A stretch of 64,000 nt of DNA from Bin52 sp965213935 (GCA_965213935.1 CBDCAO010000011.1:248001-312000), one strand, 5' to 3'; numbered from the stretch's first letter, positions 14,987 to 23,594 are shown. Notes: a model not told the origin generated them from the letters alone. Made by a program: numbers and translations.

Positions 14987-16204
14987 ATGACGGACAACGA
15001 GACGGCCGGCGCGCTCGCCGGGCTGAAAGTGATCGACTGCACCCGGGTCCTCGGCGGGCCCTACTGCACCCAGATGCTCGGTGACCAGGGGGCGGAGATC
15101 ATCAAGATCGAGCCGCCGCAGGGCGACGAGGTCCGGGACTGGGGACCGCCGTTCGACGGCGAGGACGCGGCGTATTTCATCGGGGTGAACCGGAACAAGC
15201 GCTCGATCGGCCTCGACCTGGCGCGCGAGCAGGGCCGCGAGGTGCTGCTGCGGCTGCTCGAGGGCGCCGACGTGCTGATCGAGAACTACAAGACCGGCTC
15301 GATGGAACGCTGGGGGCTCGGCTACCGGGAGGTCCTGAGCCGGAAGTACCCGCGGCTCGTGCACTGCCGGATCTCGGGCTTTGGCGCCGACGGCCCCTAC
15401 GGAGGGTTTCCCGGCTACGACGGCATCATCCAGGCAATGGTCGGGCATTTCTCGGTCAACGGTGCGCCCGAGAGCGGACCGACCAGGATCGGGCTCGCGA
15501 TGGTCGACATCGGCACCGGGCTGTACGCCGGCAACGCCATCCTGATGGCGCTGCTGGAACGCGAACGCTCGGGGCGGGGCCAGTTCCTCGACCTGACACT
15601 GTATGACTGCGGCCTCGCGCTGATGCACCCGCACGTGATCAACTACCAGGTCTCGGGCGGCATGGTCCCGGGGCTGACCGGCAATCCGCATCCAAACATT
15701 GCGCCCTACGACCTGTTCGAGACCGCGACCTGCAGGATCTTCGTCGCCGGCGGCAACGACCGCGCCTGGCAACGACTGTGCGCGGAACTCGGCCGCGAGG
15801 AACTCGGTCGGGATCCGCGCTTCGCCACCAACGCCGACAGGCAGGCCAACCGCGACGCGCTCAAGCGGGAACTCGAGGGCGTGCTGGCCGAGGTCGACGG
15901 CGAGGAACTGTGCGCCCGGCTGCTTGCCGCCGGACTGCCGATCGGGCCGGTTCGGGACACCGCCGAGGTCATGGCGCATCCACACACGGCGCACCGCGGC
16001 ATGAGGGTTGAACGCGACGGGTACGTGAACTGGGGCCTGCCGCTGAAGTTCTCGCGCACTCCGGGGTCGGTGCGCCGGACCCCGCCCCGGTTCGGAGAGC
16101 ACGGACGCGAAATCCTGCACGAGCACGGATTTGCGGACGACCAGATTCGCAGCCTTGCCGAGGACGGCATCCTGGTCGAGACCAGGCGGCGCCCCGGGGC
16201 CTGA
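14987..16204 (+). CDS. CaiB/BaiF (type III) CoA-transferase
   Basis: A 405-residue family III CoA-transferase (formyl-CoA/carnitine CoA-transferase fold). The start LAGLKVIDCTRVLGGPYCTQ, then EIIKIEPPQGDEVRDWGP and NRNKRSIGLDLA, are family hallmarks. D174 in AMVDIGTGLYAG aligns with the catalytic Asp that forms the acyl anhydride. Glycine-rich GGNDRAW follows near 250. It transfers CoA between acyl groups; the acid is unknown. It closes the CoA-transferase group and lies 45 bases upstream of the nitrile hydratase-like operon on the same strand. Confidence 0.94.
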   Translation: MTDNETAGALAGLKVIDCTRVLGGPYCTQMLGDQGAEIIKIEPPQGDEVRDWGPPFDGEDAAYFIGVNRNKRSIGLDLAREQGREVLLRLLEGADVLIENYKTGSMERWGLGYREVLSRKYPRLVHCRISGFGADGPYGGFPGYDGIIQAMVGHFSVNGAPESGPTRIGLAMVDIGTGLYAGNAILMALLERERSGRGQFLDLTLYDCGLALMHPHVINYQVSGGMVPGLTGNPHPNIAPYDLFETATCRIFVAGGNDRAWQRLCAELGREELGRDPRFATNADRQANRDALKRELEGVLAEVDGEELCARLLAAGLPIGPVRDTAEVMAHPHTAHRGMRVERDGYVNWGLPLKFSRTPGSVRRTPPRFGEHGREILHEHGFADDQIRSLAEDGILVETRRRPGA

Positions 16205-16249
16205 ACCAGCGGCGTGACAGCGGTACGCCACCCGTGGCATGCTCGAACC

Positions 16250-16579
16250 ATGCAGAGGAACTTCACGGCTCGCGGACACCACGACATGGGCGGCCTGGAG
16301 GCCGGCGCGGTCGACCGGGAGACGCATGACTATGCCCTGTGGGAGCGTCGGGTCGACGCGTTGATGATGCTGCTGAGCGGCCCGAGGCGCATCATGACGG
16401 TCGACCAGCTGCGCAAGGGCATCGAGGCGCTGCCTCCGGATGCCTACGACAGCATGACCTACTACGAACGCTGGATTGCGTCGCTGACCAATGCGCTGCT
16501 CGACGCCGGTGTGCTCACCACCGAGGAGCTGGGCGCGCGGATGGCGGAGGTCTCGGCACGGGGCCCGGAGGCGAAATGA
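16250..16579 (+). CDS. Nitrile hydratase beta subunit, N-terminal-half protein (ScnB/ToyK-like)
   Basis: A 109-residue protein equal to only the N-terminal helical half of a nitrile hydratase beta subunit. HHDMGGLEAG near residues 10-19 corresponds to the conserved HD(V/L)GG start, and MTYYERWIASLTNALLDAG and LTTEELGARM match the helical region. Standard beta subunits are twice as long; here the other half is the next gene, overlapping by ATGA. Such splitting is known in thiocyanate hydrolase (order scnB-scnA-scnC) and toyocamycin nitrile hydratase. The ATG at 16250 was chosen because it just precedes the HDMGG motif; a GTG at 16214 is possible. Cytoplasmic; acts only as part of the complex. 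Confidence 0.85.
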   Translation: MQRNFTARGHHDMGGLEAGAVDRETHDYALWERRVDALMMLLSGPRRIMTVDQLRKGIEALPPDAYDSMTYYERWIASLTNALLDAGVLTTEELGARMAEVSARGPEAK

Positions 16580-16887
16580 TCCGGTTTGCGGTTGGCGACC
16601 GGGTCAGGGTCCACGACCTGTGGCCGCCGACACCGCCGGCGCACGTGCGGACCCCGCATTACGTGCGCGGTCACGTCGGGGTGGTGGAGCGGATCTGCGG
16701 GGCTTTCGGCAATCCGGAGGAACTGGCGTTCGGCCGGCGCGGCGCGCCGCGCGAGACCCTCTACCGGGTCCGGTTCCGCCAGGCCGACCTGTGGCCGGGC
16801 TACGACGGGTCCGGGGCCGACCACATCGAGATCGAGATCTACGAGTTCTGGCTGTCCGCTGCTGGCAGTGAACCGGAGAGCGCATGA
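16576..16887 (+). CDS. Nitrile hydratase beta subunit, C-terminal-half protein (ScnA/ToyL-like)
   Basis: A 103-residue SH3-like beta-barrel protein equal to the C-terminal half of nitrile hydratase beta. It begins FAVGDRVRVHDLWPP and contains HVRTPHYVRGHVGVVERICG and FGNPEELAFG, then LYRVRFRQADLWPGYDG, all conserved in the family; Arg residues of this barrel contact the oxidised cysteines of the metal site in known structures. Start and stop both overlap the flanking genes by ATGA, so the three proteins should be made in matched amounts. Confidence 0.88.
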   Translation: MIRFAVGDRVRVHDLWPPTPPAHVRTPHYVRGHVGVVERICGAFGNPEELAFGRRGAPRETLYRVRFRQADLWPGYDGSGADHIEIEIYEFWLSAAGSEPESA

Positions 16888-17519
16888 TGACCCACACCCA
16901 CGACCACGACCACGCGCCGCCTCGGCCCGACATGGACGACACCATGACCTACTACAGGGTGATGGAGGAAGCGGTTCGCTCGCTGCTGATCGAGAAGGGG
17001 ATCGTCACCGCCAACGAGGTTCGGCGCGAGGTCGAGAACATGGACGCGCGCACTCCCGCCAACGGCGCGCAGGTCGTCGCCCGGGCCTGGGTCGATCCCG
17101 ATTTCCGCGGCCGGCTTGTCGCGAGCCCGAAACAGGCGATCGACGAGATCGGGCACGATATCGGTCCGATGCACCTGGTGGTGCTCGAGAACACGCCCGA
17201 GGTCCACAACGTCGTGGTCTGCACGCTGTGTTCCTGCTACCCGCGCTGGCTGCTCGGCCGGCCCCCCGACTGGTACAAGAGCCGGGCGTACCGCTCGCGG
17301 GTGGTCCGCGAGCCGCGGTCGGTGCTGCGCGAGTTCGGCACCGAGATCGCCGATGACCGCGAGGTGAGGGTGCATGATTCCACTGCCGACATGCGCTATC
17401 TGGTGCTGCCGATGCGGCCTGACGGCACCGACGGCCTTTCGGAGGCCGAACTGGCGGCCCTGGTCGGGCGGGACTCGATGATCGGCGTGACCGAGGTGGC
17501 GCCGCCGGTGCGCGCCTGA
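16884..17519 (+). CDS. Nitrile hydratase/thiocyanate hydrolase metal subunit, cobalt type (ScnC/ToyJ-like)
   Basis: A 211-residue catalytic subunit. The metal claw C113-T-L-C116-S-C118 is followed by YPRWLLGRPPDWYKS, with a Thr as second residue, the cobalt-type version (iron enzymes have Ser). C116 and C118 would be the cysteines oxidised to sulfinic and sulfenic acid. The N-terminus is unusually His-rich (HTHDHDH, residues 4-10), possibly metal-handling. The enzyme hydrates nitriles to amides or hydrolyses thiocyanate or a related compound. No P47K-type activator or cobalt importer gene lies nearby, and the following gene is rpsB. The specific substrate is not deducible. Confidence 0.92.
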   Translation: MMTHTHDHDHAPPRPDMDDTMTYYRVMEEAVRSLLIEKGIVTANEVRREVENMDARTPANGAQVVARAWVDPDFRGRLVASPKQAIDEIGHDIGPMHLVVLENTPEVHNVVVCTLCSCYPRWLLGRPPDWYKSRAYRSRVVREPRSVLREFGTEIADDREVRVHDSTADMRYLVLPMRPDGTDGLSEAELAALVGRDSMIGVTEVAPPVRA

Positions 17520-17533
17520 ACACGGCCAGACGC

Positions 17534-17562
17534 TTGATTTTGCGAGCGTCGGGCGCTATCCA
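17534..17562 (+). promoter_or_regulatory. Candidate promoter of the rpsB operon
   Basis: TTGATT at 17534-17539 and TATCCA at 17557-17562 are separated by exactly 17 bases, a reasonable sigma-70-type match in the 154-base gap upstream of rpsB. It would give a leader of about 105 bases, long enough for S2-mediated feedback control, but I see no defined S2-binding fold. This is the only intergenic gap large enough to hold a promoter before the core block. Confidence 0.45.
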
Positions 17563-17673
17563 CCCTTTCACCCTACCACGCACGCGAGCACGCGCCGGTC
17601 CCCGCCTGTGGATCCGCGCTCCGGTGGCCCATCCGGGCCGCGCTCGCGGAGGTTCAACCGGAGAAGCGAGACG

Positions 17674-18492
17674 ATGTCTGTTGCAGCAACATTCACCATG
17701 CGCCAGCTGCTCGAGGCCGGCGTGCATTTTGGACACCACACGCGACGCTGGAACCCCAAGATGGAGCCCTACATCTACGGGGTCCGCAACAACACTCACA
17801 TCATGGACCTGCGCCAGTCGGTGCCGATGCTGCACCGCGGGCTCGAGGCGATCCGCGATGTGGCTGCCGGCGGTGGCCGGGTGCTGCTGGTCGGCACCAA
17901 GCGCCAGGCGGCCGACACCATCGCGGAAACCGCGCAGCGCACCGGCCAGTACTTCGTCAACCATCGCTGGCTGGGCGGAATGCTCACCAACTGGAAGACC
18001 ATTTCCAACTCGATCAAGCGCCTGAAGGACCTGGAGGAACAGCTCTCCGAGGGGACGCAGGGGCTGACCAAGAAGGAACTGCTGAACCTGACCCGCGAAC
18101 GCGACAAGCTCGACCGGGCACTTGGCGGCATCAAGGAAATGGGTGCGCTTCCGGATATCCTGTTCGTCATCGACACCAACCGCGAGCAGCTGGCGATCCG
18201 CGAGGCGGTCAAGCTGCAGATCCCCGTGGTTGCGATCCTCGACAGCAACAGCGACCCCGAGGGCATTACCTTCCCCATCCCCGGCAACGACGACGCCATG
18301 CGCGCTATCGCGCTCTACTGCGACCTGGTCGGTACCGCGGTCCTGCATGGACTGCAGGAGGAACAGATCGCTGCCGGCCGGGACATCGGAGAGGCGGAGG
18401 AAGGCCCGGTCGAGGCCGGACTTGCGGCTGACGACGGCGATACGGCCGGTGAGGCCGAGGGCACACCGGAAACACAGGCAGCTTCTGAGTGA
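17674..18492 (+). CDS. rpsB: 30S ribosomal protein S2
   Basis: Ribosomal protein uS2, 272 residues, with the diagnostic start TMRQLLEAGVHFGHHTRRWNP (its first 20 residues near positions 8-27) and later VLLVGTKRQAA, FVNHRWLGGMLTNWKT and DILFVIDTNREQLA. The C-terminal 40 residues form an acidic, Ala/Gly/Glu-rich tail, longer than in E. coli but common in alphaproteobacteria. The ATG at 17674 follows GGAGAAGC; longer upstream frames lack similarity. It heads the core operon, with tsf 11 bases downstream. Confidence 0.99.
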   Translation: MSVAATFTMRQLLEAGVHFGHHTRRWNPKMEPYIYGVRNNTHIMDLRQSVPMLHRGLEAIRDVAAGGGRVLLVGTKRQAADTIAETAQRTGQYFVNHRWLGGMLTNWKTISNSIKRLKDLEEQLSEGTQGLTKKELLNLTRERDKLDRALGGIKEMGALPDILFVIDTNREQLAIREAVKLQIPVVAILDSNSDPEGITFPIPGNDDAMRAIALYCDLVGTAVLHGLQEEQIAAGRDIGEAEEGPVEAGLAADDGDTAGEAEGTPETQAASE

Positions 18493-18503
18493 AGAGGACG
18501 GAC

Positions 18504-19427
18504 ATGGGCGTGATCACGGCAGGACAGGTCAAGGAACTGCGCGGGAAGACCGGCGCGGGGATGATGGACTGCAAGCGTGCGCTGACCGAAAGTGGCGGGG
18601 ACATCGAGGCGGCTGTCGACTGGCTGCGCAAGAAGGGTCTTTCGGCGGCGGCGAAGAAGGCCGGCCGTGTCGCGGCCGAGGGTGTGGTAGCCATGGCGGC
18701 CGGCAATGGCGCCGGAGCACTGATCGAGGTCAACTCCGAGACCGATTTCGTCTCGCGCAACGAGGCGTTCCAGGACTTCGCCATCACCCTGGCGTCGATG
18801 GTGCTCGAGTCCGGCGAGGATCTCGATGCTCTCGCCGGCCAGCGCTACCCGGGCGAGGAGCGGACGGTGGGCGAGCAGCTCACCCACAACATCGCCACCA
18901 TCGGCGAGAACATGTCGCTCAGGCGCGCGGTTCGGCTCAGGGTCGACCAGGGGGTGATCTGCCCGTATCTGCACAACGCGGTCGCACCCGGGCTCGGCAA
19001 GATCGGGGTGTTGGTGGCGCTGCGTTCCGCTGCCGACCCGGAGGTGTTGCAGCCGCTGGGCAAGCAAATCGCAATGCACGTCGCGGCGTCCGGGCCGCGG
19101 AGTGTTGATGTCAGTGATCTCGACCCGGCGCTTGTCGAGCGCGAGCGCATGATCCTCGTGGAACAGGCCGAGGCCTCGGGCCGGCCGGCGGCGATCGTCG
19201 ACAAGATGGTCGAGGGCCGGTTGCGCAAGTTCTACAAGGAGGTGGTGCTGCTGGAGCAGGCCTTCGTCATCGACAACGAGACCCCGGTCGCAAAGGTGCT
19301 GGCGCAGGCTTCGAAGGATGCCGGGACCCCGATCGAGATCGCCGGTTTCCGGCGGTTCGTGCTTGGCGAGGGCATCGAACGGGAGGAAAAGGACTTTGCG
19401 GCGGAGGTCGCGGCACAGCTCGGATGA
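18504..19427 (+). CDS. tsf: Elongation factor Ts
   Basis: EF-Ts, 307 residues, the GDP exchange factor for EF-Tu. The N-terminal UBA-like domain reads VKELRGKTGAGMMDCKRAL, and the core begins EVNSETDFVSRNEAF; AVAPGLGKIGVLVAL marks the second core subdomain. The ATG at 18504 was preferred to the GTG at 18489 because the protein then starts at the usual point and GAGGAC is correctly spaced. It follows rpsB directly, the near-universal order. Confidence 0.98.
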   Translation: MGVITAGQVKELRGKTGAGMMDCKRALTESGGDIEAAVDWLRKKGLSAAAKKAGRVAAEGVVAMAAGNGAGALIEVNSETDFVSRNEAFQDFAITLASMVLESGEDLDALAGQRYPGEERTVGEQLTHNIATIGENMSLRRAVRLRVDQGVICPYLHNAVAPGLGKIGVLVALRSAADPEVLQPLGKQIAMHVAASGPRSVDVSDLDPALVERERMILVEQAEASGRPAAIVDKMVEGRLRKFYKEVVLLEQAFVIDNETPVAKVLAQASKDAGTPIEIAGFRRFVLGEGIEREEKDFAAEVAAQLG

Positions 19428-19471
19428 GCCGTGACCCCATGCCGTGCCGCTGACTGCGCGGAGACCTGCGC

Positions 19472-20227
19472 ATGGAACATCCGACCGCTCATCCCCTCTA
19501 CCAGCGCGTCCTGCTGAAGATTTCCGGCGAGGCGCTGATGGGAGACCGGGGCTTCGGCCTCGATCCCGACACGGTAAGCCGGATCGCCGGCGAGATTGCC
19601 TCGGTGGTGGCGGCGGGTGTGGAGGTTTGTGCCGTGATCGGCGGTGGCAACATCGTGCGCGGGGTGTCGATGGCGGCCGGCGGCATGGAACGGGCTACCG
19701 GCGACTACATGGGCATGCTGGCGACGGTGATGAATGCGCTCGCCATGCAGAACTCGCTGGAGTCGCGTGGCATCCAGACCCGTGTGCAGTCAGCCCTGCC
19801 GATCTCCGCTGTCTGCGAGCCCTACATCCGCCGGCGTGCGGTGCGCCACATGCAGAAGAAGCGGGTGGTGATCTTTGCCGCCGGAACCGGCAATCCGTTC
19901 TTCACGACCGATACGGCAGCTGCGCTGCGCGCCTCGGAGATGGGGTGCGACGCGCTGCTCAAGGCAACCAGGGTCGACGGTGTCTACGACTCCGATCCGG
20001 AGCAGTCGGACAAGGCCCAGCGCTACGATCGTCTCAGCTACATGACAGTGCTGTCGCACGACCTGAAGGTGATGGACGCGTCGGCCATTTCGCTTGCCCG
20101 CGAGAATGGAATTCCGATTCTGGTGTTTTCGATTCACAATGTCGGTGCCTTCGCCGATGTCATTCGCGGCGAGGGGCGATACACGATCATTACCGGAGAC
20201 ACCGACGATGGCCGAACCGGACCTTGA
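19472..20227 (+). CDS. pyrH: Uridylate kinase
   Basis: Hexameric bacterial UMP kinase, 251 residues, which phosphorylates UMP to UDP. It starts YQRVLLKISGEALMGD and has IGGGNIVRG, the ATP-binding FAAGTGNPFFTTDTAAALRA and KATRVDGVYDSDP, all signature segments of the amino-acid-kinase fold. GGAGACC lies before the ATG. Its last 20 bases overlap the start of frr, so the two are translationally coupled. Confidence 0.98.
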   Translation: MEHPTAHPLYQRVLLKISGEALMGDRGFGLDPDTVSRIAGEIASVVAAGVEVCAVIGGGNIVRGVSMAAGGMERATGDYMGMLATVMNALAMQNSLESRGIQTRVQSALPISAVCEPYIRRRAVRHMQKKRVVIFAAGTGNPFFTTDTAAALRASEMGCDALLKATRVDGVYDSDPEQSDKAQRYDRLSYMTVLSHDLKVMDASAISLARENGIPILVFSIHNVGAFADVIRGEGRYTIITGDTDDGRTGP

Positions 20228-20765
20228 CGACATAGAACGCCGCATGGATGGAGCACTGACGGCGCTGCGCCGCGAATTCGCCGGTTTGCGGACCGGCCGG
20301 GCCTCGACCCAGCTGCTCGAACCCATGATGGTCGAGGCCTACGGCGCCACCATGCCGATCACACAGCTTGCGACCGTCAACGTGCCCGAGCCGCGGATGC
20401 TCTCGGTGCAGGTGTGGGACCGCGGCAACGTGAAGGCGGTCGAACGCGCGATCCGGGCGTCCGACCTCGGGCTCAACCCGCAGGTCGACGGCCAGCTGCT
20501 GCGCATCCCGCTGCCCGATCTTTCGGAAGAGCGGCGTCGGGAACTGACGAAGGTTGCCGGTCGCTATGCCGAGGGCGCACGGGTCGCGGTTCGCAACGTG
20601 CGCCGTGACGGCGTCGAGGCCGTCCGCAGACTGGAGAAGGACGGCGAGCTGAGCCAGGATGATCGCCACCTCTACGAGGAGGAGATCCAGAGCCTGACCG
20701 ACGATCACATCGGGCAGATCGACCAGATGCTCAGCACCAAGGAAACCGAGATCATGCACGTCTAG
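20208..20765 (+). CDS. frr: Ribosome recycling factor
   Basis: RRF, 185 residues, which splits post-termination ribosomes with EF-G. It has DDIERRMDGALTALRREFAG, LRTGRAST, the VNVPEPRMLSVQVWD beta domain and a long C-terminal helix (KDGELSQDDRHLYEEEIQSL). The ATG at 20208 was chosen because GGAGAC is well placed and the protein then has normal length; it lies within the 3' end of pyrH. Confidence 0.98.
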   Translation: MAEPDLDDIERRMDGALTALRREFAGLRTGRASTQLLEPMMVEAYGATMPITQLATVNVPEPRMLSVQVWDRGNVKAVERAIRASDLGLNPQVDGQLLRIPLPDLSEERRRELTKVAGRYAEGARVAVRNVRRDGVEAVRRLEKDGELSQDDRHLYEEEIQSLTDDHIGQIDQMLSTKETEIMHV

Positions 20766-20782
20766 GTGATGGACGGTTCGAA

Positions 20783-21514
20783 GTGAACGAAGGTTACGAT
20801 ACTCGGGCCCGGTCGGCGGGTCCCAGACACGTGGCGATCATCATGGACGGCAACGGGCGCTGGGCGCGGGCCCGTGGCCTGCCGCGGGCGATCGGCCACA
20901 AGTACGGGGCCGAACGGGTGCGCGAGACGGTGGAGTGCGTGATGGAACACGGCATCCGCCACCTGACCCTGTTCGGGTTCTCGTCGGAAAACTGGAAACG
21001 GCCGGCCGAAGAGATTGCCGACCTCATGGGACTGCTCAAGCGCTACCTGTCGAAGGAAATGGCGGAACTGCATGCCCGCGGCGTTCGCATCCGGGTGATT
21101 GGCGAGCGCCATCGCCTGCCGACCGACATTGGGGCGCTGATTGTCCGGGCCGAACGGCTGACCACGCGGAACCGGGAACTCGATCTCACTCTCGCGCTCA
21201 GCTACGGCGGCCGCCGCGCAATCGCGGCCGCGGCGCGTGCGCTCGCGTGCGAGGTCCGGTCGGGGGCGCTCGACCCGGACCGCATCGACGAGGGCCTGTT
21301 CGCTTCCCGCCTCGAGACCCTCGATCTGCCGGACCCCGACCTGCTGATCCGGACCTCCGGCGAAATGCGGATCTCGAATTTCATGCTGTGGGAATGCGCC
21401 TACTCGGAATTCGTGTTCACCGACGTGTTGTGGCCCGACTTCTCGCGGGACACGCTGGCGCAGGCGATCGCGGAATTCGGACGGCGAGAGCGGCGCTACG
21501 GCGCCGCTGTGTGA
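20783..21514 (+). CDS. uppS: Undecaprenyl diphosphate synthase
   Basis: Cis-prenyltransferase, 243 residues, which makes the C55 lipid carrier for peptidoglycan. HVAIIMDGNGRWA carries the catalytic Asp, followed by GHKYGAERVRETVE, FGFSSENWKRP, and the C-terminal LLIRTSGEMRISNFMLWE and ECAYSEFVFTDVLWPDF. The start is GTG; no in-frame ATG lies between the frr stop and the conserved core. It continues into cdsA after 9 bases. Confidence 0.98.
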   Translation: MNEGYDTRARSAGPRHVAIIMDGNGRWARARGLPRAIGHKYGAERVRETVECVMEHGIRHLTLFGFSSENWKRPAEEIADLMGLLKRYLSKEMAELHARGVRIRVIGERHRLPTDIGALIVRAERLTTRNRELDLTLALSYGGRRAIAAAARALACEVRSGALDPDRIDEGLFASRLETLDLPDPDLLIRTSGEMRISNFMLWECAYSEFVFTDVLWPDFSRDTLAQAIAEFGRRERRYGAAV

Positions 21515-21523
21515 GCCCGGAGC

Positions 21524-22327
21524 GTGCCGGTCCGTTTCGGTGACGTCGCGACGCGCCTGGTCTCGGCAGTCGTGATGCTGCCGCCGCTGGCCGCGGCACT
21601 GTGGCAGGGGGGACTGGCGCTTGCGTTGCTGGTTGCCGCGGTGACCGGTTGCCTTGCGTGGGAATGGAGCCGGATGGCGGGCGCAGGCAGGCCCCTCGCC
21701 GCCGCCTGCGCCGCCGCGGGCTGCCTGCCGGTGGCTGCGTGGCCACTGCTGCCGGCTGACGACTGGGGCTGGAGTGCGGCTGCGGCCGGTCTTGCGGTCG
21801 GCGCCCTCGCGGTCCGTCACCGCCATGGCCTGGTGGTTCTCGCGGGCCCGGTGGTCGCAGCGGTTCCGGGGGTTGCACTGCTGTGGCTTCGCGGGTTCGA
21901 GCCCGGTGGCACGGTCCTGGTGGCCGGCCTGCTCGGGTGCGTGATCGCGACCGATACCGGCGCCTACGCGGCGGGGCGGCTCTTCGGCGGTCCCAGGCTT
22001 GCGCCGATGATCAGTCCGAACAAGACCTGGGCCGGGCTCGCCGGCGGTATCCTGGCCGGTGCCGCGGGCGGAGGACTCATGGCCGTGTGGCTTCCCGGCC
22101 ACGCGAACGTCGCCCTGCTCTGTCTCGCCGGCGCCGGTATCGCAGTGGTTTCCCAGGTCGGGGATCTCGGTGAATCGGCGATGAAGCGGCGGTTTGGCGT
22201 CAAGGACTCCGGACGCATGATCCCGGGCCACGGGGGTGTTCTCGACCGGTGTGACGGGCACATGGCGGCGATCAGTGCTGCGGCCGCGCTGGTACTGCTG
22301 GGCGGCAAGCCCCCGGTTCTGTGGTAG
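21524..22327 (+). CDS. cdsA: Phosphatidate cytidylyltransferase
   Basis: Integral membrane CDP-diacylglycerol synthase, 267 residues, with about seven hydrophobic segments. The C-terminal signature is clear: SQVGDLGESAMKRRFGVKDS followed by GRMIPGHGGVLDRCD, preceded by ATDTGAYAAGRLFGG and SPNKTWAG. The start is GTG, and the first membrane span begins a few residues later (LVSAVVMLPPLAAAL). It supplies CDP-diacylglycerol for phospholipids. Its place between uppS and dxr is conserved in many proteobacteria. Confidence 0.96.
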   Translation: MPVRFGDVATRLVSAVVMLPPLAAALWQGGLALALLVAAVTGCLAWEWSRMAGAGRPLAAACAAAGCLPVAAWPLLPADDWGWSAAAAGLAVGALAVRHRHGLVVLAGPVVAAVPGVALLWLRGFEPGGTVLVAGLLGCVIATDTGAYAAGRLFGGPRLAPMISPNKTWAGLAGGILAGAAGGGLMAVWLPGHANVALLCLAGAGIAVVSQVGDLGESAMKRRFGVKDSGRMIPGHGGVLDRCDGHMAAISAAAALVLLGGKPPVLW

Positions 22328-22361
22328 GGTGCCTTGCGGGCGAACAAGACCCGGACGGGGG

Positions 22362-23594
22362 ATGGGCGCAGGCATGCCGGCAACCGGAAGGGAAGACGGG
22401 ACCACGGGCCTGACCGTTCTCGGAGCAACGGGGTCGGTGGGGCGGACCACGCTTGAACTGGTTCGCCAGCACCCCGCACGGTTCTCGATCGAGGCCCTGA
22501 CCGCGGGGAGCAACTGGCGGGAGCTGGCCGCCGCGGCGCGCGAGATGCGCCCGCGGTTCGTCGCGATACGAGACGAGACCGCCCTGCCGGAGCTCAGGGA
22601 CGTGTTGTCCGACCTGCCGATCGAGGTGGCGGCCGGGCGCTCCGGCCTCGACGAGGCCGCACGCCGTCCGGCGGACCGGGTGGTCTCGGCCATTGTCGGA
22701 ATCGCCGGCCTCGGGCCGACCATGGCGGCGGTGAAACGCGGTGCGACGGTTGCGATCGCCAACAAGGAGCCGCTGGTCTCCGCCGGGAGGCTCATCATCG
22801 AGGAGGCGGCCCGGTGCGGAGCGACACTGCTGCCGGTCGACTCCGAACACAATGCCATTTTCCAGGTGTTCGAGGACGAGAACCGCGACCGGATCCGGAG
22901 CATCGTGCTCACGGCGTCCGGCGGGCCGTTCCTGAGGCACACCATCGACGAGATGGCCGCATGCACGCCCGAGCAGGCCCTTGCCCATCCGAACTGGAGC
23001 ATGGGCGCGAAGATCTCCATCGACTCGGCAACCATGATGAACAAGGGTCTCGAGGTCATCGAGGCACACCACCTGTTCGGGTTCCCCGACCGGAAGATCG
23101 AGGTGCTGGTGCACCCGCAATCCGTGGTGCACGGGCTTGTGTCCTACTGCGACGGTTCGGTGCTCGCGCACATGGCGCCGACGGACATGTCGTGCCCGAT
23201 CGCGCACGCGCTCGCCTGGCCCGAACGCATTGCGGTTCCGCGCTGCCGGCTTGACCTCGTGACTGCGGGACCACTCACTTTCGAGCCTCCGGACGACGCG
23301 CGGTTTCCGGCACTCGGGCTCGCGCGTTCGGCACTGCGCGCCGGGGGCGCACTTCCGCTGGTGCTCAATGCCGTCAACGAGGTGGCGGTGCAGGCCTTCC
23401 TCGATGGTGCCATCGGATTCTGCGACATCGTTCGCCTGATCGAGACCATGCTCGCGCGCGAGCAGCCGGCAACGCCGGCATCGCTCGAGGAGGTCCAGGA
23501 ACTGGATGCCGGGATCCGTGCCATGGCCTGGAGCCTGCTCGGCGGGCCTGCTCGGGCAGTCGGCACCGTTGCCATGCCCTCTGCAGCTGTCTAA
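22362..23594 (+). CDS. dxr: 1-deoxy-D-xylulose 5-phosphate reductoisomerase
   Basis: IspC/Dxr, about 410 residues, the NADPH-dependent second step of the MEP isoprenoid pathway. It has LTVLGATGSVGRTTLELV (nucleotide binding), NKEPLVSAG, the metal-site PVDSEHNAIFQ, SGGPF, HPNWSMGAKISIDSATMMNK and the C-terminal LNAVNEVAVQAFL. Two ATGs compete: 22362, with GGGGG directly before it, and 22374, with better spacing; the family core begins about 20 residues later either way. The stop is followed by 57 bases before rseP. Confidence 0.96.
   Translation: MGAGMPATGREDGTTGLTVLGATGSVGRTTLELVRQHPARFSIEALTAGSNWRELAAAAREMRPRFVAIRDETALPELRDVLSDLPIEVAAGRSGLDEAARRPADRVVSAIVGIAGLGPTMAAVKRGATVAIANKEPLVSAGRLIIEEAARCGATLLPVDSEHNAIFQVFEDENRDRIRSIVLTASGGPFLRHTIDEMAACTPEQALAHPNWSMGAKISIDSATMMNKGLEVIEAHHLFGFPDRKIEVLVHPQSVVHGLVSYCDGSVLAHMAPTDMSCPIAHALAWPERIAVPRCRLDLVTAGPLTFEPPDDARFPALGLARSALRAGGALPLVLNAVNEVAVQAFLDGAIGFCDIVRLIETMLAREQPATPASLEEVQELDAGIRAMAWSLLGGPARAVGTVAMPSAAV

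Noticed and set aside
13757..16327. An 856-codon open frame on the minus strand
   Set aside because: It is opposite the two CoA-transferase genes and CaiB, each of which has catalytic motifs; no similarity is seen in the antisense reading.
20762..23059. A 765-codon open frame on the minus strand opposite uppS, cdsA and dxr
   Set aside because: All three opposed genes are conserved core genes; the long frame reflects codon bias only.
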